DNA of 64,000 nt from Baylisascaris procyonis (GCA_037389465.1 JAZARR010000088.1:1364001-1428000); one strand, 5' to 3'; counted from the stretch's first letter, positions 13,971 to 26,829 are shown. The notes: generated by a model from the letters alone, not told the origin. A program made the numbers and translations.

Positions 13971-15001
13971 TAAGGCCGAGCGCTATGTGCGGCAGAGTTA
14001 GCAATTCTGTTCTGTCACGTTGACCACTTTCGGTTTGAGTCAGGTTACCGCTAAATTTGGCAGTAAATCATGAAAGCATATGAAAGCTTAAATAATGGAT
14101 CAGTAGGAAGAAAAGTGCAAACAAATTGAGTCCAAAAAGGCTCAAGAATGCTGCATCACTTCACACATTATTCCGCACACATAGCTGCTAAGACAACAAT
14201 GGTAATGAAATGTGGCTTGTGCCGAATGGACGTATTGGTTACTACCATGCTTGATTAGATCATTACATTTTATACGATGGAGCGTCGATGAGCACACAGC
14301 AGATAACGAATTAACAAGTACATTTTATATGTATATGTAAAGGTGATGCAGCAATTTATGCGCAACGGTTCAATGTATGTTAGGTTCAGATTGTGTTCCA
14401 TCTTTGTGTGCGTTGTATGCATAGTTGGTCCTCTACCGATTTCACATATAGCAAGATGAAAAACGGATTATCAAAATGTACACATACATCTTTTTGCAGC
14501 TTTTAGTGATCTATTCTGCGTCTTTTTTTCAAATATTTTACTTCCACCAGGTGAGAAATTTCTGAATTTTTTTTTTTCAGGAAAAAAGAAGAAACTGCAG
14601 ACGTCAAATTGACCACTTGAGGTGTTGCATGCTTAGTTCGCTCCATAGAGCGGGTAAAGAAGTAGAGATCAGTGTTAATAATTTGCATCAATGAGAATGG
14701 CAAAAAACTTCGGCGGGAATGCGCTTCGAGAGATAATTAAAAATGCCGAAAATTCTTTCATTCGGCGCTGAAGTTTTCTATGGTCAATGTAGATTGAATA
14801 CATGAATGTTACCAATATTTTACTAACCGATCAAATGCTCATTCATCGGCTTCAATTAGGTGGCACCCTATTATATGACCCTTTGCAACTAAATCCTCAC
14901 TGATCGGTCTCCATTAGATAAAATTGGCTTTTCAGTTCATATACCTGTCTATAATTGTATTACAAATATGATATTCATTTAAGTGTCCAACGCAACGAAT
15001 T

Positions 15002-15469
15002 TTAACTCTCAACGAACAATGTTTGGAAGGAACTTTGTTGCTGTTTTCTAGATTTCAGCTTGCTTTCATTATTGCACTCCCATACCTTTTTTTGTGGTAA
15101 GCGCGATTCGTTGGTGCAATTGCCGGATGAGAGCGTTACGAATGATTTAGTAGAGGAAGAGAATAAATCAAATTGTACTATTTGAATACAATTTTCGTAT
15201 ATGCGATCACTATACATTATTGTCCTTCTTGCACTTTTTTTCACTGATGTAATAAAAAAAAAGATATGAAGGCGATGAGCAAGTGATTTGCTTGAATTAT
15301 AATAGAACTTGCACGTCTTGGGGCAGTTATCGTAGATGTCGAGTAGCTGTGACGAATGTTTAGAACCACGGTTGAGCATAATATTGCTTTGCAAGTCACC
15401 GTGACTTGTATCAAAGGTGCTACACCTGTGTTCCGCATCCTTGCAATCTGTATCCGCTATCACGACCAA
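15002..15469 (-). CDS. ORF with a ShKT-like cysteine pattern, uncertain
   Basis: The minus-strand frame is open for 155 codons. Near its start it has DCKDAEHRCSTFD and, about 30 residues later, DNCPKTCKFYYN. The first resembles the C-x-D-...-C opening of a nematode ShKT domain and the second the NCPKTCxxC ending, although the last cysteine is a tyrosine and a central cysteine is missing. The part after about residue 60 is Ser/Lys/Asn-rich and may be intronic. Upstream, GTCGTGATAG could be an acceptor. A competing reading is that the first segment is a decayed EF-hand (compare DAEHRCSTFD with [11 protein letters not shown] in copy B), because the decayed EF-hand copy lies directly upstream on the same strand. 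If the ShKT reading is right, the domain looks degenerate. Confidence 0.28.
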   Translation of the reverse strand: MVVIADTDCKDAEHRCSTFDTSHGDLQSNIMLNRGSKHSSQLLDIYDNCPKTCKFYYNSSKSLAHRLHIFFFITSVKKSARRTIMYSDRIYENCIQIVQFDLFSSSTKSFVTLSSGNCTNESRLPQKKVWECNNESKLKSRKQQQSSFQTLFVES

Positions 15470-15559
15470 AATTTATCAAGTTCATCTCCTGTATCGTTGA
15501 TCGTTGAGAGTCTATATTTGCTTCCTTGTTTCACTGATTAATCACGCTAGTTATGATAG

Positions 15560-15904
15560 GTGTCGAAGTGTGGCAAAAGATTTTGATGATGTTAGTGCCT
15601 GTATTTAACAGAAATCGTTCATCGAGCACAATTCTCAACTCTTTATAAGTCAATATCATGACAGAGTCCCCATCGCAGTCATTTCAAATTTAACTATTGA
15701 AATGCGCAGCAATGGTTGGCTGCACAATTTCTGCTGTTGCTCAAAGATTTTTTCTAAGGAAGAGAGTCGCTGGAGCATTGAACAGCAAAAAAGGAACGTC
15801 AGTAATGGAATTCCGAGCAAATTACTGCTTGATATGCTCAACGAAGGTATATTTTTGCATGCCTTACTTGGCGAACAATGAATGCAAAGCCCTTATCATC
15901 ATAT

Positions 15905-15959
<55 letters not shown>

Positions 15960-16060
15960 TGATTTGAGGAAATGATAGTACCTACTGTGTATAGGGCATA
16001 CTGGTCTTCAGTGAGCGAGGGACTTAATTGAGCATCGATAAGATTGAAAGAAAACATTTT
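15560..16060 (-). pseudogene. Decayed third copy of the EF-hand gene
   Basis: Two separated minus-strand segments, in the right order, resemble EF-hand exons of copies A and B. At 16060-15986 the frame reads DAQLSPSLTEDQYALYT, which lines up with [16 protein letters not shown] of copy B exon 2. It is followed by a GTAGGT donor, although copies A and B continue their exon 2 well beyond this point. At 15680-15560 the frame reads from DCDGDS to ELRIVLDERFLLNTG and NIIKIF, matching the EVKKILADRFLLKT...NFHRIF exon 4 of copy A. It then shifts frame within the fourth EF-hand (HFDTYHN, then a stop). The acceptor expected just before 15680 is absent (GAAAT in place of CAG), and loop residues are lost. 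A segment at about 15790-15690 may be exon 3. I infer an old, non-functional duplicate. Confidence 0.45.
15910..15955. repeat. (TA)n microsatellite
   Basis: About 46 bases of uninterrupted TA, lying between the exon-like parts of the decayed EF-hand copy. Confidence 0.95.
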
Positions 16061-17056
16061 AGCGACGTTTGTCAAAAGATTGAACGGGTCATCGCCAGTT
16101 ATTAACATAGAAATATGAGGCAATGGACATTACTTCGTATAGGTGAGATATAACTCATCAACTCTTTCCTCCGATAATCTTTCATTATTTAGAACTAAAT
16201 ACATTTCCGGTCTCTATGCGCTGCCTAGTATAAATAGGAGCATCAAAAATATGCTCATTAGGATGACCTTTGACAAAAATATTATGCACATTTAGAATCG
16301 TATGCAAATCAGAACACTAGCTATTAGCGACCTCTTTTATGTAGAATTGAAACGAGTGCTGTGATCATCTAATTTTCATTCCACTCTAAGAGATGAACGA
16401 CGGCTGCCAAGTAAAATGCACATTTTTGATGGCAATTGAGTACTAACTAGGAACACAAAGAATTTCGAGAGTTTAAAGTGCGACGTGGTAAAGTTTAATT
16501 GCTCTTTTCAAAAAAATGTGGCATCACAAAATAACATGTCTCATTGGTATTTGAGGAATTCTAAACACTTGTACTCTTCTTTTCAGCAACAGCGTTTATC
16601 AATGCAAACATTCATTGGTTTACTCCACACTGAAATCAAAACAAAATATAACTTCCTTTTATGGCCAACTATAGGCGTAATTATAACAACGCGCAAAAAA
16701 AATGTCAACATTATTGCTCATGTATTGCTCTTAGTAGTTGCAGTTAATGTTAATACATATGCAGGTATTGTAGGTAAGTAAGAAAAAGGACAATGGCCTT
16801 CAATACAAGTCATGTTTTTTGTCAAATAGCATTAAAAATGCTTAGTTGTTAAAAATTTCAATTTTTTAGAGAAAACCTCATTGGAGCATTCACCACTTTC
16901 GAGCTTTTCTTGCTCATCACTCTTCAAGAAGTGCTCCATTTCTTATTTTATTTCTTGTTTCTCCACACTTATGCTAATTTCAAATGTTTTCACTAATCGT
17001 ACAGACAACAGACTCATCTAATATCAATTGTACTTAAACATTTCTTCATTCATCAG

Positions 17057-17416
17057 TTATCTGGCCGATTGCTCGTTGTTAAATCTCTTTCTATCATTTA
17101 TTTTGTTTATATTTCGTGGAATAATACCTGTTTTTTGCTTATCATCAAAATGGCCCATCGTCTTCGGACATAGAATCGAAAGATCTTCAAGCATTCGATA
17201 AATTTTGATCAGTGCGATAAACAATTCGATGACGATAAACAGCATAAGAAAATATCTTGTTTGATGAAACAACTGAGCATTTGTTATTTTTTTCCGTTGT
17301 TTGCTGACGGTTGTTGTTTTTGACGTTAAAGGTTGTTCTTTAACCTTATGAACTGTGCAGGTGTACTTGTGCCTCTTAGCATTTAGCGATTTAATTGCCT
17401 TAACGTCATCCGTCAT
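17057..17416 (-). CDS. Candidate small single-pass membrane protein
   Basis: I do not recognise it. It is a single open frame of 119 codons from ATG (MTDDVKAIKSLNAKRHKYTC) to TAA. A basic, hydrophilic N-terminal half is followed by a hydrophobic helix (YFLMLFIVIELFIALIKIY, about residues 55-73) and a basic C-terminus, a layout typical of a small single-pass protein. Codon choice is mixed and not strongly biased. No paralogue, splice site or poly(A) signal confirms it. In DNA this AT-rich a chance frame of this length is possible, so the call rests on the protein-like layout alone. Confidence 0.3.
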   Translation of the reverse strand: MTDDVKAIKSLNAKRHKYTCTVHKVKEQPLTSKTTTVSKQRKKITNAQLFHQTRYFLMLFIVIELFIALIKIYRMLEDLSILCPKTMGHFDDKQKTGIIPRNINKINDRKRFNNEQSAR

Positions 17417-20400
17417 TTTAAATAGATTGATAGGTATTAGTGGTAAAAATCACTCTTTTTTTTTTCTGGAATGTTTTTGCTGAGCTATGCGGAAAAATGC
17501 CATCAATTTGCGTTGATTCTACTTATTGATAACAATCCTGAATTTTAGGAGCATTAGGTTTTATCTAGCTAAGTTCTCTTGGTTGCTGCTTAAATTGGAA
17601 GTCTCTACGCCCACTCAGATAAGGCAGAGCTCATATCACATGCCTATTTCAGTTGTTGTTAAGCATTTATCCGCATGACAAAACATGAGACAAGATATGA
17701 CCACCAACTGGTCATACCTTCATGAATGAAAGTCTGGGCGGTACCAGCTTAGAACAGAAATGGATTGGGGCAAATTTCTAAAACGGATGGCAGAAAACTA
17801 GCATTTGTCACGATTTCGGCACCTTTTACTTACCTTATAAGACACCTGAAAGAGATAATTTTTTAACGCATTCACATAACACTTCTTGAATGTTTTCCCG
17901 ATCACTGTTTTTTTGTCACCTCGGCACGAAAGAGTGAGATAGGCAAACATTTGGGATTAAGCCCGATTGGTTCTCGTGAAAGCTTCGTTATGTCCAACAC
18001 TACTTAACGATATCATTTTGCTAGCACACCATTTCACCCTGTTTTACCAGTTACCTTTCAAATAATTCAAACTTTCAAACGAATTGATCATTTTCTGTCA
18101 TGACGAATTGTAGCAGCGTAAATGAAGCTGTTCAAATTCGAACGAGTTTTTGTGCACAAAATTTACGTGAACATATTGCTTTTTTCATGTCTGGGAAGCG
18201 AAACACTTACTGGCCACATTTGGAATATGCTTTCAGCCACATCTATAGACAGCCATTCTCCTCTACAAATTTTCATATCTTCGAAACATTCACATCAAAG
18301 ACAAAAACTCGCTTCCATTATAACCTGTCAATTAGAACTGTGATCAAAAGTGCAGCATCCTGTAACGCATCATCTGACTCTACGTTGTGAAGTGGCAAAC
18401 TAATAAAATATTTTCTATGACTCGAACTTTCCCTAATTTGTGCAATTCATCGCAATTTATCTTTTCGATTGACGTCTAGAGTAACAAAAATCATCAGCAA
18501 TCGGTTTGCTCTTTTATGGTTCCTGAGTTATTGGCAATTAAATATTTCTTCTTCAGAGTTTTCAAAGGAATCGATAGCAAGCAACGAAAACAGCCTTCTG
18601 AAAAACTTCTTGCTATTGTAAGCCTTAAAAATACAACGCGATCACTTCTCATCTCATCATGAAATTTCTTAGGGTCGGGCAAGGGTGCTACAATAATCAA
18701 TAATTTCGTTTTTTTGTGAGGTTTACCAATTTTATTGAGGAAAACACAACCACCTTGTTCAATGTCGACATGAACTCACTGATCTCCCTCATTCAAACCG
18801 TGCTCCAGTCTATTGACTATACAAAAACCCGGTGAAAGCAAACATGATTGGTTTTTTCGGTATTCCCGCTTTGGTTCACTAACACTCACTTATCTTTACC
18901 AAAGCAACGGCACATTTTGGCTGCGAGACAATTTCTTCTTAGTCCATCGATTCGCATTTCGTTCTTCAAGAAAACGATCAACATTTTTTGACAGGTCAAA
19001 TTAAAAAAGAGAAAAGCATCATTGGTTAGAATCAACCCCCTTTCCCTCGCGCCCACCCCTCTCCTCCCACTCCACCCTCCCTAGCTTTCATACACTCACA
19101 GCGTTGACGACCTCATTTCAAGTCTCAAGTATATTCAGATGCCGCGATTAACAAGAATCCCATCTCTCGAAGTTTTCGCAATTTTCATAGAAGCATACTC
19201 TCTCTTCCCCCGTCGATCCGCTTATCAAGCATTGGTTGCAGAATATTCCACCTCTATAGACGAAAATGTAATCTCATATGACCGGTACATATAAGAAATT
19301 ATATTTCAACTGATCCACTTGCATAAATGCCTCTAATTCAACCAAATTTAACGACCTCATAATTTAAACAACAAGATTCTCTAAAGCCTCCTATTGATTT
19401 TGTCTGTGAGTGAGGTGTGGGATTTTCACAGCATTTCACACTGCAGTTTAGGCTGTATACACAACTTCAATCGAAGTCACTTCAACGAAAACATTGCAAT
19501 ATATAAGATTAAATACACTGAATCCAAGCTAACACCAACTGCCCCCATCTTTGAATACAACCACCTTCGAATACGTTCGCCGTGTTGATGTGGAAACCAG
19601 TAATACGGTTTGTGTTATTGCAGTCATCGATTGCGCTGAATCGTTTTTTTTTCTTTGATGAAAAAAGAGTTACGCTTTCAAGGTTCCTTTTACAGCAACA
19701 AAACAAAAAAGCAGAAAGAAGCAAGCCATAAACATATTGGTAATTGATAGACTGTCCAAATATATTCCTAATGAAATTTCGAAGTTGGAATTTTTCTTGC
19801 GCATTTAGGTTAGAAGAAAAGAAAATACATATGCAATTCGCAGTCATTGTTTGCTTCAGTATCTGCTGATGCAACATGAAGAAATATTTGCAATCAGTAT
19901 AGCTCAAGCGGTGAAAACAGCCATTTAAGTCAGAAAAATTGTGGTCATCTTCTACTCGTTACTTCCTCTATGTCAGAAAATAATACATCGAAAGGACTTC
20001 CATCTGCTAATTTAACAAAAGTAATAAAGGTCAAACCCCAGAGATATCGGTGGCAAAATACAGTGATGAAAAGACGTTCCAATGTTCGGTTGCTTCTTCT
20101 AAATGTTACAATGTAATGTGATGCGGCTGATTCGCCCTTTGGCGCCGTTCCACGTTGCTCACTGATGAAACCAGTCAATATTTGTTGTTTTTTTTTTCTA
20201 TGCGTTTTAGCTCATGGGCATGACCACATTTTTCTTGATTTTTTTTTTTGCACATTCTCGTTACCGGTGATGACCATCTTTTTATTGTAAAAAATCACCT
20301 AAATGTGGGAACGCATTTTCATATTCATCCATTAAGCTTAGAAAAAGTAGGATAAAAAATTGAAGCCTCATAGATGCTCGTGCACACCTGTCGGCATCTA

Positions 20401-22285
20401 CGTGGGCATGGAGTAACACATTTATCATTTTCAGATGGACAGTCTAATTAGGTGAGCAAACATTCATTTGGAATCCCATTATAAACGACAGCTGAGGTAG
20501 CGTAGCAACTAAACGGGCGGTTTCCATAAACGGCCCATATATACACATTCGTATTCACGCACCACTTTTTAACATTTAGATGGGCGGTTAAACATTTTAT
20601 GAAATGTGTTACTGAAATTTTTCAAATTTTGATGAGGTTTCTGTGAAATTGGCTGAAATGGCAAAAATGCAAGAAATGCATGCCGTGCTGGAGTGCTTAT
20701 CAAGCTCGTATATGAACCAGGGATATCTTGTATCCTTCATGATGAAAACCTGGATCCTTATGAGCAATCGCTGTCTTAGACAGCATCCCAAGAAGTTTTT
20801 GCATCATTTTACAATTTTACTTGGTCGTGAATTGAAATGATCGGCCAGATAGGCCCCCCCCCAAAAAAAGAAAAAAAAATCAACACGTCAATCCTCATAT
20901 TGCAAGGTTCAACTTTTAGAAGGTGATAAAGCATGTTGACTGATCCGACAAAGTACAAATTTTTTTTTTTGGAAAATTTCCTTGCTGCTGATAAACTGCA
21001 TTGCTTATAAACTTAAAAAACCCCATGCAATTCACCCCACGTAATTCAAGAAAAGCTCATTTTTGAAGTCTTATTTTAAGGCAGCACTTGCACTGATGTT
21101 CTTATCAAGCCAAACAGCAGTTTTGTTTAATAGGTAACATTGAAATTCCTAAATTGGTTGCTTCAGTAGTACAGTAAGCGTTGATTGTAAGCCTTGCTAA
21201 TAGCCTTTAGTTACTATTTCTTGTCTTTTTCCCTTCTACTCGCCAACTTTTTGTTATTTCGTTTCAGTAATTTTGACGACCTAGACGACAAGGCTATGTA
21301 TTAGTATGTGTCATCAAAATTCAGCGAACAAAATTCTTTAATTGCAATACAATTTAAAGATGAGATTTTCTATTGTTCTATGACTCGTAGAAGGCCAACA
21401 ACACAATTGTCAAAAAACAAATACATTCCATTCCAATAAGAATCTTAGCGTTCTTCAGTTAAAAAGTTTTTCGTTGTGCAAGACGCATAATGTCAAACCT
21501 TATTGTTGGATCATTTTACGCCTTTTTTTGTCGCATATGACACATAAAATCTCTCAATTGATTTATTCCAAATCTTTACATAATTATTACAATAATATGA
21601 AAATATATTTACAATGATAGTATGACGAGTATCAACAAACATTATGCTCAGAAATATTCACAATACATACACAGCAGATCATAACAAATCAATAATCATC
21701 AACTAATCCAACCTAAATCTTTTAGGTTAAATCAATAGATTTACTCGTTTCAGACTCATTTTCTTTGAGAGGATTTTTAACTGCCAAAAGTGCAAGATTT
21801 CAATGTTAGTTAGGAGTGTCAACAACGTGACAGAACATTAACAAAAGTCTGTCATTAAATAAGCGAATGCGCTGCTAAAACTTAAATGATATTCGGCACA
21901 TTCTAGAAAAGAACGTTGCAGCAGTCTATGCTGAAATATGCAAATTTTGCGTCTCTGTTTGTCCTCTTGTTTCTTTGGACAATCGTTGCGCTATCCAGTT
22001 TAGAACTGATCAGTTTCACCTCCGATCGAAGGTATCTATTGTAATTATAGATAAGTAGCGGTGCATATGAACAGGCTTTCAGGCCGATTCCGAGGAATTC
22101 TTTCGTGGCCATTCATCCCCTCCCTCTCCCATAATATTTGCCTCATCGACAACACATTAACGAATGCAAAGGAACAGAACTTGAGGATATGACAAATGCG
22201 AATATATTTACACATCACAACTGTACCCTCAAGTTCTATTGCTTTCGTGAATGCGAAGTAAAGCTTTGGAGATCAAAATGTTTGT
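17417..22285. other. Intergenic region upstream and downstream of small ORFs
   Basis: No supported gene. A minus-strand frame at about 20010-19945 follows a good acceptor (TTAAATTAGCAG) and reads GSPFDVLFSDIEEVTSRR before a stop. It may be a terminal exon of something, but no partner exon is visible. Homopolymers include C10 near 20855 and poly(T) near 20190-20250. Confidence 0.4.
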
Positions 22286-24156
22286 TTAAAACCGGCTGTC
22301 ATCTTTTGGTTTCTTCGTTTTCGACAACCTCTCCTTTTTGAGAATCGCTGCCGACTGTTCATCAATCCTCTCAAGTGGATCTAGCTCCTCAAAGGGCATT
22401 TCCTCGTCGAATTTGATGAACTCTGAAATGTTTTGAATAGAGTTTGAAGCATATTAGGCAACCATATGCAACCAATAGTCAGTCAGTTGCGGAAAATCAA
22501 TTGGCCAGCTAACAGCCAACTAGGAAAATAAATAATTGCTACTCGTTATCACTATGAAAAGAAACATTTTCAATTTCGCTATTTAAAATTTATCCATCAA
22601 CATTGCAACTGCTCCATATAAATCAACATGTTATTTCAGTACTCGATACGAGAATAAGAGTAAAATTAATGAGCAATCTAAGGTCAGGCTCACCTTCGAT
22701 TTCCAGGCCTCCATTCTTGTTGACGTCAAAAGAGCTGAAGATTTTGGCGAAATTCGCTCGAGGCTTCAAAAGAAAGCGCTCGGCGAGCATCTTTCGCACT
22801 TCTTTCTCGTTCATTTTCATGTCGAAGTCTTCATCGAAGGTCTATAAAACGATTCGTAGTGAAACTGAAGTGAAAAAATGAGGGAATGATAGCATATATG
22901 TATATATTACTAATTTTTACTTTTCAACGCAAAAAAAAATAAGGACGAAGCAAGCTTCTGAATCAGAAACAAACCGAGAAGCCCACTCTTAGATCTATTA
23001 ATTTCACGCTATTTCAACTCGTGTCTCATCGTTTACACCGATTCATAATTAATGAAGGCAGCAAAAAATGTTGTAGAGTTTCAATCTTCTCTTCCCTAAG
23101 TCCTTATCAAAACTTACTTCGTAGATCTTTCCGAAGTATTCTGCTCGGAGCTCATCAGATCTTTCTTTTTGCTCGGTCAAGCGTCCCTCGTATTCTCCGA
23201 TGGAGATAACACCGTCTTCTGCAAATACTCACTTTTTTGTATTCAATAAAATACAGCCTTTTTTACTTTACCTCAACTGTTAACTTCATTAAAGCATTAA
23301 TTGTCTATTAGGTCTCTTCTGCTTTACGGTATATTTAGGATGGACTCTCATCAGTGAATTTGCCATATTTGCTCCATCGTTTTACTGTTGTTTCAATGGA
23401 GAAATATGCAGGGCATTGTGTGATAAAATACCGAAAACATTATGTCCACAAGCCGGACAGAATTGACATATGATAGGATCATTAGGAAAAGAATAATGAT
23501 TCGCTGAAATTTGCTTTATGGTATATAATACTCACTGTTTGTATCGTAGTAATCGAATTCATCCTTCTTGATGCGCTCATATGCCAGCTCTGTGTGAAGG
23601 AATTCATCAAAGGTCAACTCGTCGTCATGATTAGCGTCCGATCGAGCGAATTTCTGTGCTGTAAAAGTGACAATTATTTGACTGAGATGAAAACACTAAA
23701 GTTCGATAGAATAAATCTAACAATGATTCTCCAATGAAAAACTTATTCCATTCTCTATAAAAATGCATATTATGAGAAACTTATAGTTGAGATTTCAAAG
23801 TGGAAGTTTTGGTGGAAAAAAAACTGTGGAATTCCTTAGAACTCTGCCAACTGCTGATTTGTATCTAATACCTTAGAAAATTTGACGGGTTTGAAAAGTA
23901 AATGAAAGCATTATTGGCTGTGTTTGCTAAGGGGTTCGTTACAGAATTCCAGCTCCATTTATTCTGGATAGAAAAGAATCGTTTCTTAAGCAATGTAACG
24001 AATACGTTACACCGGGTGTTTGCATTATGTAAGGATAGTACCTGGCGTTTCCTCAGGGAAATCCATGTCGGGTAGTCTTATTCCGATGGCACGGCATTCA
24101 ACTGAGTTGAATAGCGTGGAAAGCACAAAAAACAGAGCACAGATGCGTGTAGACAT
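22286..24156 (-). CDS. Secreted four-EF-hand calcium-binding protein, copy B
   Basis: Five exons (24156-24042, 23658-23536, 23218-23118, 22841-22694, 22422-22286) splice in frame with consensus donors (GTGAGT, GTAAGT, GTGAGC) and acceptors, giving 207 aa. A signal peptide ([20 protein letters not shown]) is followed by four EF-hand loops at about 46-57 ([12 protein letters not shown]), 77-88 ([12 protein letters not shown]), 116-127 ([12 protein letters not shown]) and 152-163 ([12 protein letters not shown]). The C-terminal tail is charged and Lys-rich, ending DDSRF, with no ER retention motif. Exons 2-5 have the same lengths as in copy A, and the proteins are well over half identical through the EF-hand core, so the two arose by duplication of an intron-containing gene. 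The introns are much shorter than in copy A. A TATA box lies upstream. The role is probably extracellular or luminal calcium binding; the specific partner is unknown. Confidence 0.93.
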
Positions 24157-24223
24157 GCTACAGGAAGTGAAGCGAATGGCGTGTGAAAACCTTAGCTTTG
24201 ATGTGACGATGGCAAACTTGCGG

Positions 24224-24231
24224 CTTTTATA
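24224..24231 (-). promoter_or_regulatory. TATA box of EF-hand copy B
   Basis: The minus strand reads CTATAAAAGCC about 70 bases upstream of the ATG at 24156, an excellent TATA match at a suitable distance for a short 5' leader. It suggests a strongly or tissue-specifically expressed gene. Confidence 0.6.
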
Positions 24232-24476
24232 GGCGTCTGATGTGTTTGTAACGTCATCAACGTGTTAATGAGTTCTATTTTAGGGCGTGGCAACGAGACT
24301 GCATCACCGCCAGCCACTTTGTCCTTTTTCGCTGAACATTTTCATAAACAGAAAACGAGAAAATGCTGTTCGAGGAATGTAGAGGCCACATTACACGAGA
24401 ACGCTGTACTCATCAAGAAAAAAGGCATATTCATCTGTTCCGTTTGATGATTATGATCGTTTAAAGCATGTTTCGA

Positions 24477-24890
24477 TCAAAAAGTATCCTCTAGAGACGT
24501 CAAGACCTTCTTTAACACTTCTGTGTAGACGTTTTCCTGATGAAATTGTAATAAATGGCAAGAGACCTTAGCAGTTACCCGTAGAGTCGAATCGCTTTCC
24601 GAAAAGGACCACATGAAATTCAGCTTTGATAAGATTGAATTCCCGTTGCTACGCTTCAGCAATGCACTTGCATGAATGTTGAGTGGAAAACGTTGTATAT
24701 ATTTTCGCATTTCCAAGTTTTTGTACTCATCTTCCTCAGATTTCTGCCGCCATTGTTGTTCCACACGTTTCAAATTAATAGAGGCAATGTGCACGGTACA
24801 TATTAAGACCTTGTAGCGATGAGTTGAATTTCTATTTTCTGGAAGGAATATAGATTGATAGGACGTTTGTCCGCATATTTCACTAGGCAT
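24477..24890 (-). CDS. Candidate protein-coding ORF upstream of EF-hand copy B
   Basis: Unrecognised. It is a 137-codon minus-strand frame from ATG to TGA, mostly hydrophilic, with a charged middle (QQWRQKSEEDEYKNLEMRKY) and an amphipathic C-terminus (ENVYTEVLKKVLTSLEDTF). The mixture of residues looks more protein-like than the neighbouring AT-driven frames. It ends about 320 bases upstream of the EF-hand copy B start on the same strand, but copy B has its own TATA box, so co-transcription is doubtful. There is no signal peptide, membrane segment or known motif. A chance frame remains possible. Confidence 0.3.
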   Translation of the reverse strand: MPSEICGQTSYQSIFLPENRNSTHRYKVLICTVHIASINLKRVEQQWRQKSEEDEYKNLEMRKYIQRFPLNIHASALLKRSNGNSILSKLNFMWSFSESDSTLRVTAKVSCHLLQFHQENVYTEVLKKVLTSLEDTF

Positions 24891-26829
24891 TTGGAAGTTT
24901 CATCGTTGCTTGCTCATCATTTCGCCGAATCCGAGTAATCATATTACAGTGTAATTTTCGCATAGTTCAATTGAGGTAATTGCTCAGCAATATTTCAAAC
25001 ATCTCGAAATAAAATCATATTTGATGACCAAATTGTATTATGTGACTACGCTTATTCGATTAATTAATATGATCAATTTGAAGTGAAATCACATGCGTTA
25101 GGTTCATCGTGATGATTCGCGTCGAAAATTTGAGCTGTTAAAGAGTGTCAACGTCAATCGTTTGCGTTGCCATCATGGCCATCAGTCATTTGGCGACGAC
25201 GATATTCATCGAGACTGATTTAGAAGACCCACAACAATGAATTCAGCAACCGCATATTATTTTTTTCATGAGCTTTTTTTCTTGCAAAAGCATTTGTTTA
25301 TCACGAAAGATTCTGACTAATTGGGTTGTTTTCGAAATTCTGAATTTTTTCTTCCAAATGGCATAGTTGGATCGAAGTATGATCATATTGTTGTTGTAAA
25401 CACAATCGATTGTATTGATTACTCTCTGGTCAAGAGCGCAACTCTCTCTAGAACGCGTCATAATTCTTTTTTTATCTCTTTCTGCGTGAATTACGCGAAT
25501 CGTTGTTTATTACCAAAACGCAACGATCCAAAAATAGTCCACTCAGTGATAAGAAGTTCAAAAGAGTGCAAGATCGACATGAGAGCAGCCTATCGTTTTT
25601 GACAACCCTGGCTTCTGTCATTTTCACCTATTACCCACTAAGCGTTTAATACACCGTCTGCTGTCTAATATTTTGATTATCTTTTTCTGTGCCTAATTTG
25701 GTTTACCTAGATAACTACTTCTGGCAATTTTTGCACAGTTCCTTAAAAAGGAGGAATTCTCGCCATGCTACTTTTCAAAGAAACTCCTTTAAATTCATTG
25801 ATGAAGAGTTTTGAAAACTTAGGTTTATCATTTGTTCCTACCCACCAACCCCGGAAGAAACGCTTGAATTTCTGCGATATAATTTCGGGTTTAATTTGTG
25901 GTGCTCGAAGACGAAGATCATCCCCCCTCCACCCCCCCCCGCTCTCCCCACTTTAGCGGCTATGCTTTTTCTATCTGAATTAAGTGCGCTGCAAAAGAGA
26001 CGATGCGAACAAACACTAGACGGGAGGCATACAAAATATGCACAGAAATTTTTATACTGTTGGCTTGCATTCTGTAGGTATTCTCGTCTATACCAGCGAT
26101 CACAGCGTCTGTGAATAGCGGACTGAAAATGCCTATCACACAAACGTATGTTCAAATGTAAGTCTATAGCCAATTATGGGCGAATATGCTTGCAAATACT
26201 CGAAGCAGGCTTGCTTTTCTGATATACTTCCCACTTTTTTGTAGCAGCTTTCACCTATAAAACAAGCCATTTGGCTTAAATGACCTATTAGTGATGGGTT
26301 GTTCGTACATTTGGGTGGTCCGAAGTGATTGATAGAGAAGCGTTGCCTTTACTATGGAAAACGTCATAGTTGAAACTTATTTGCTTATCAAATCCCTTGT
26401 TACTTATTCGATGATCACATGTTGTTTTGGCTGTCATTTTTGTGATGTGGGAATTTTCAAGCAAAGGAGAACGCGGAAAGATTTCAACGTGGTGAATGTG
26501 CTTGAAGTTGATTTATTAGATTGAAGGGGCAATCACGCGGACCTGTTCGATGAACATGCCCTCATAATGATATAAGTGCAATGATGCAATATCAATCTTT
26601 GTTTCGTTGAGTATTGCTTCTCACTTAATTAAGGATCGTTAATTTCAACGGATCAAATGCAAATTTTGTCTCTATCGCTCTCTTGCTAGCTCGAAAGATT
26701 ACTCGACACATCTCGATAAGGGGTAGTTGATAACATTCAATATTAGAGTCCGATTAAAGAGCGAATAGAATATACTCGAAGAAAAAATCACTTCAAAATC
26801 CTAGCAAAGGAACTTTTACACAATATCTC

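Noticed and set aside
19509..19907. 132-codon minus-strand ORF
   Set aside because: Composition follows AT-rich DNA with poly(A)/poly(T) runs; no motif and no splice context.
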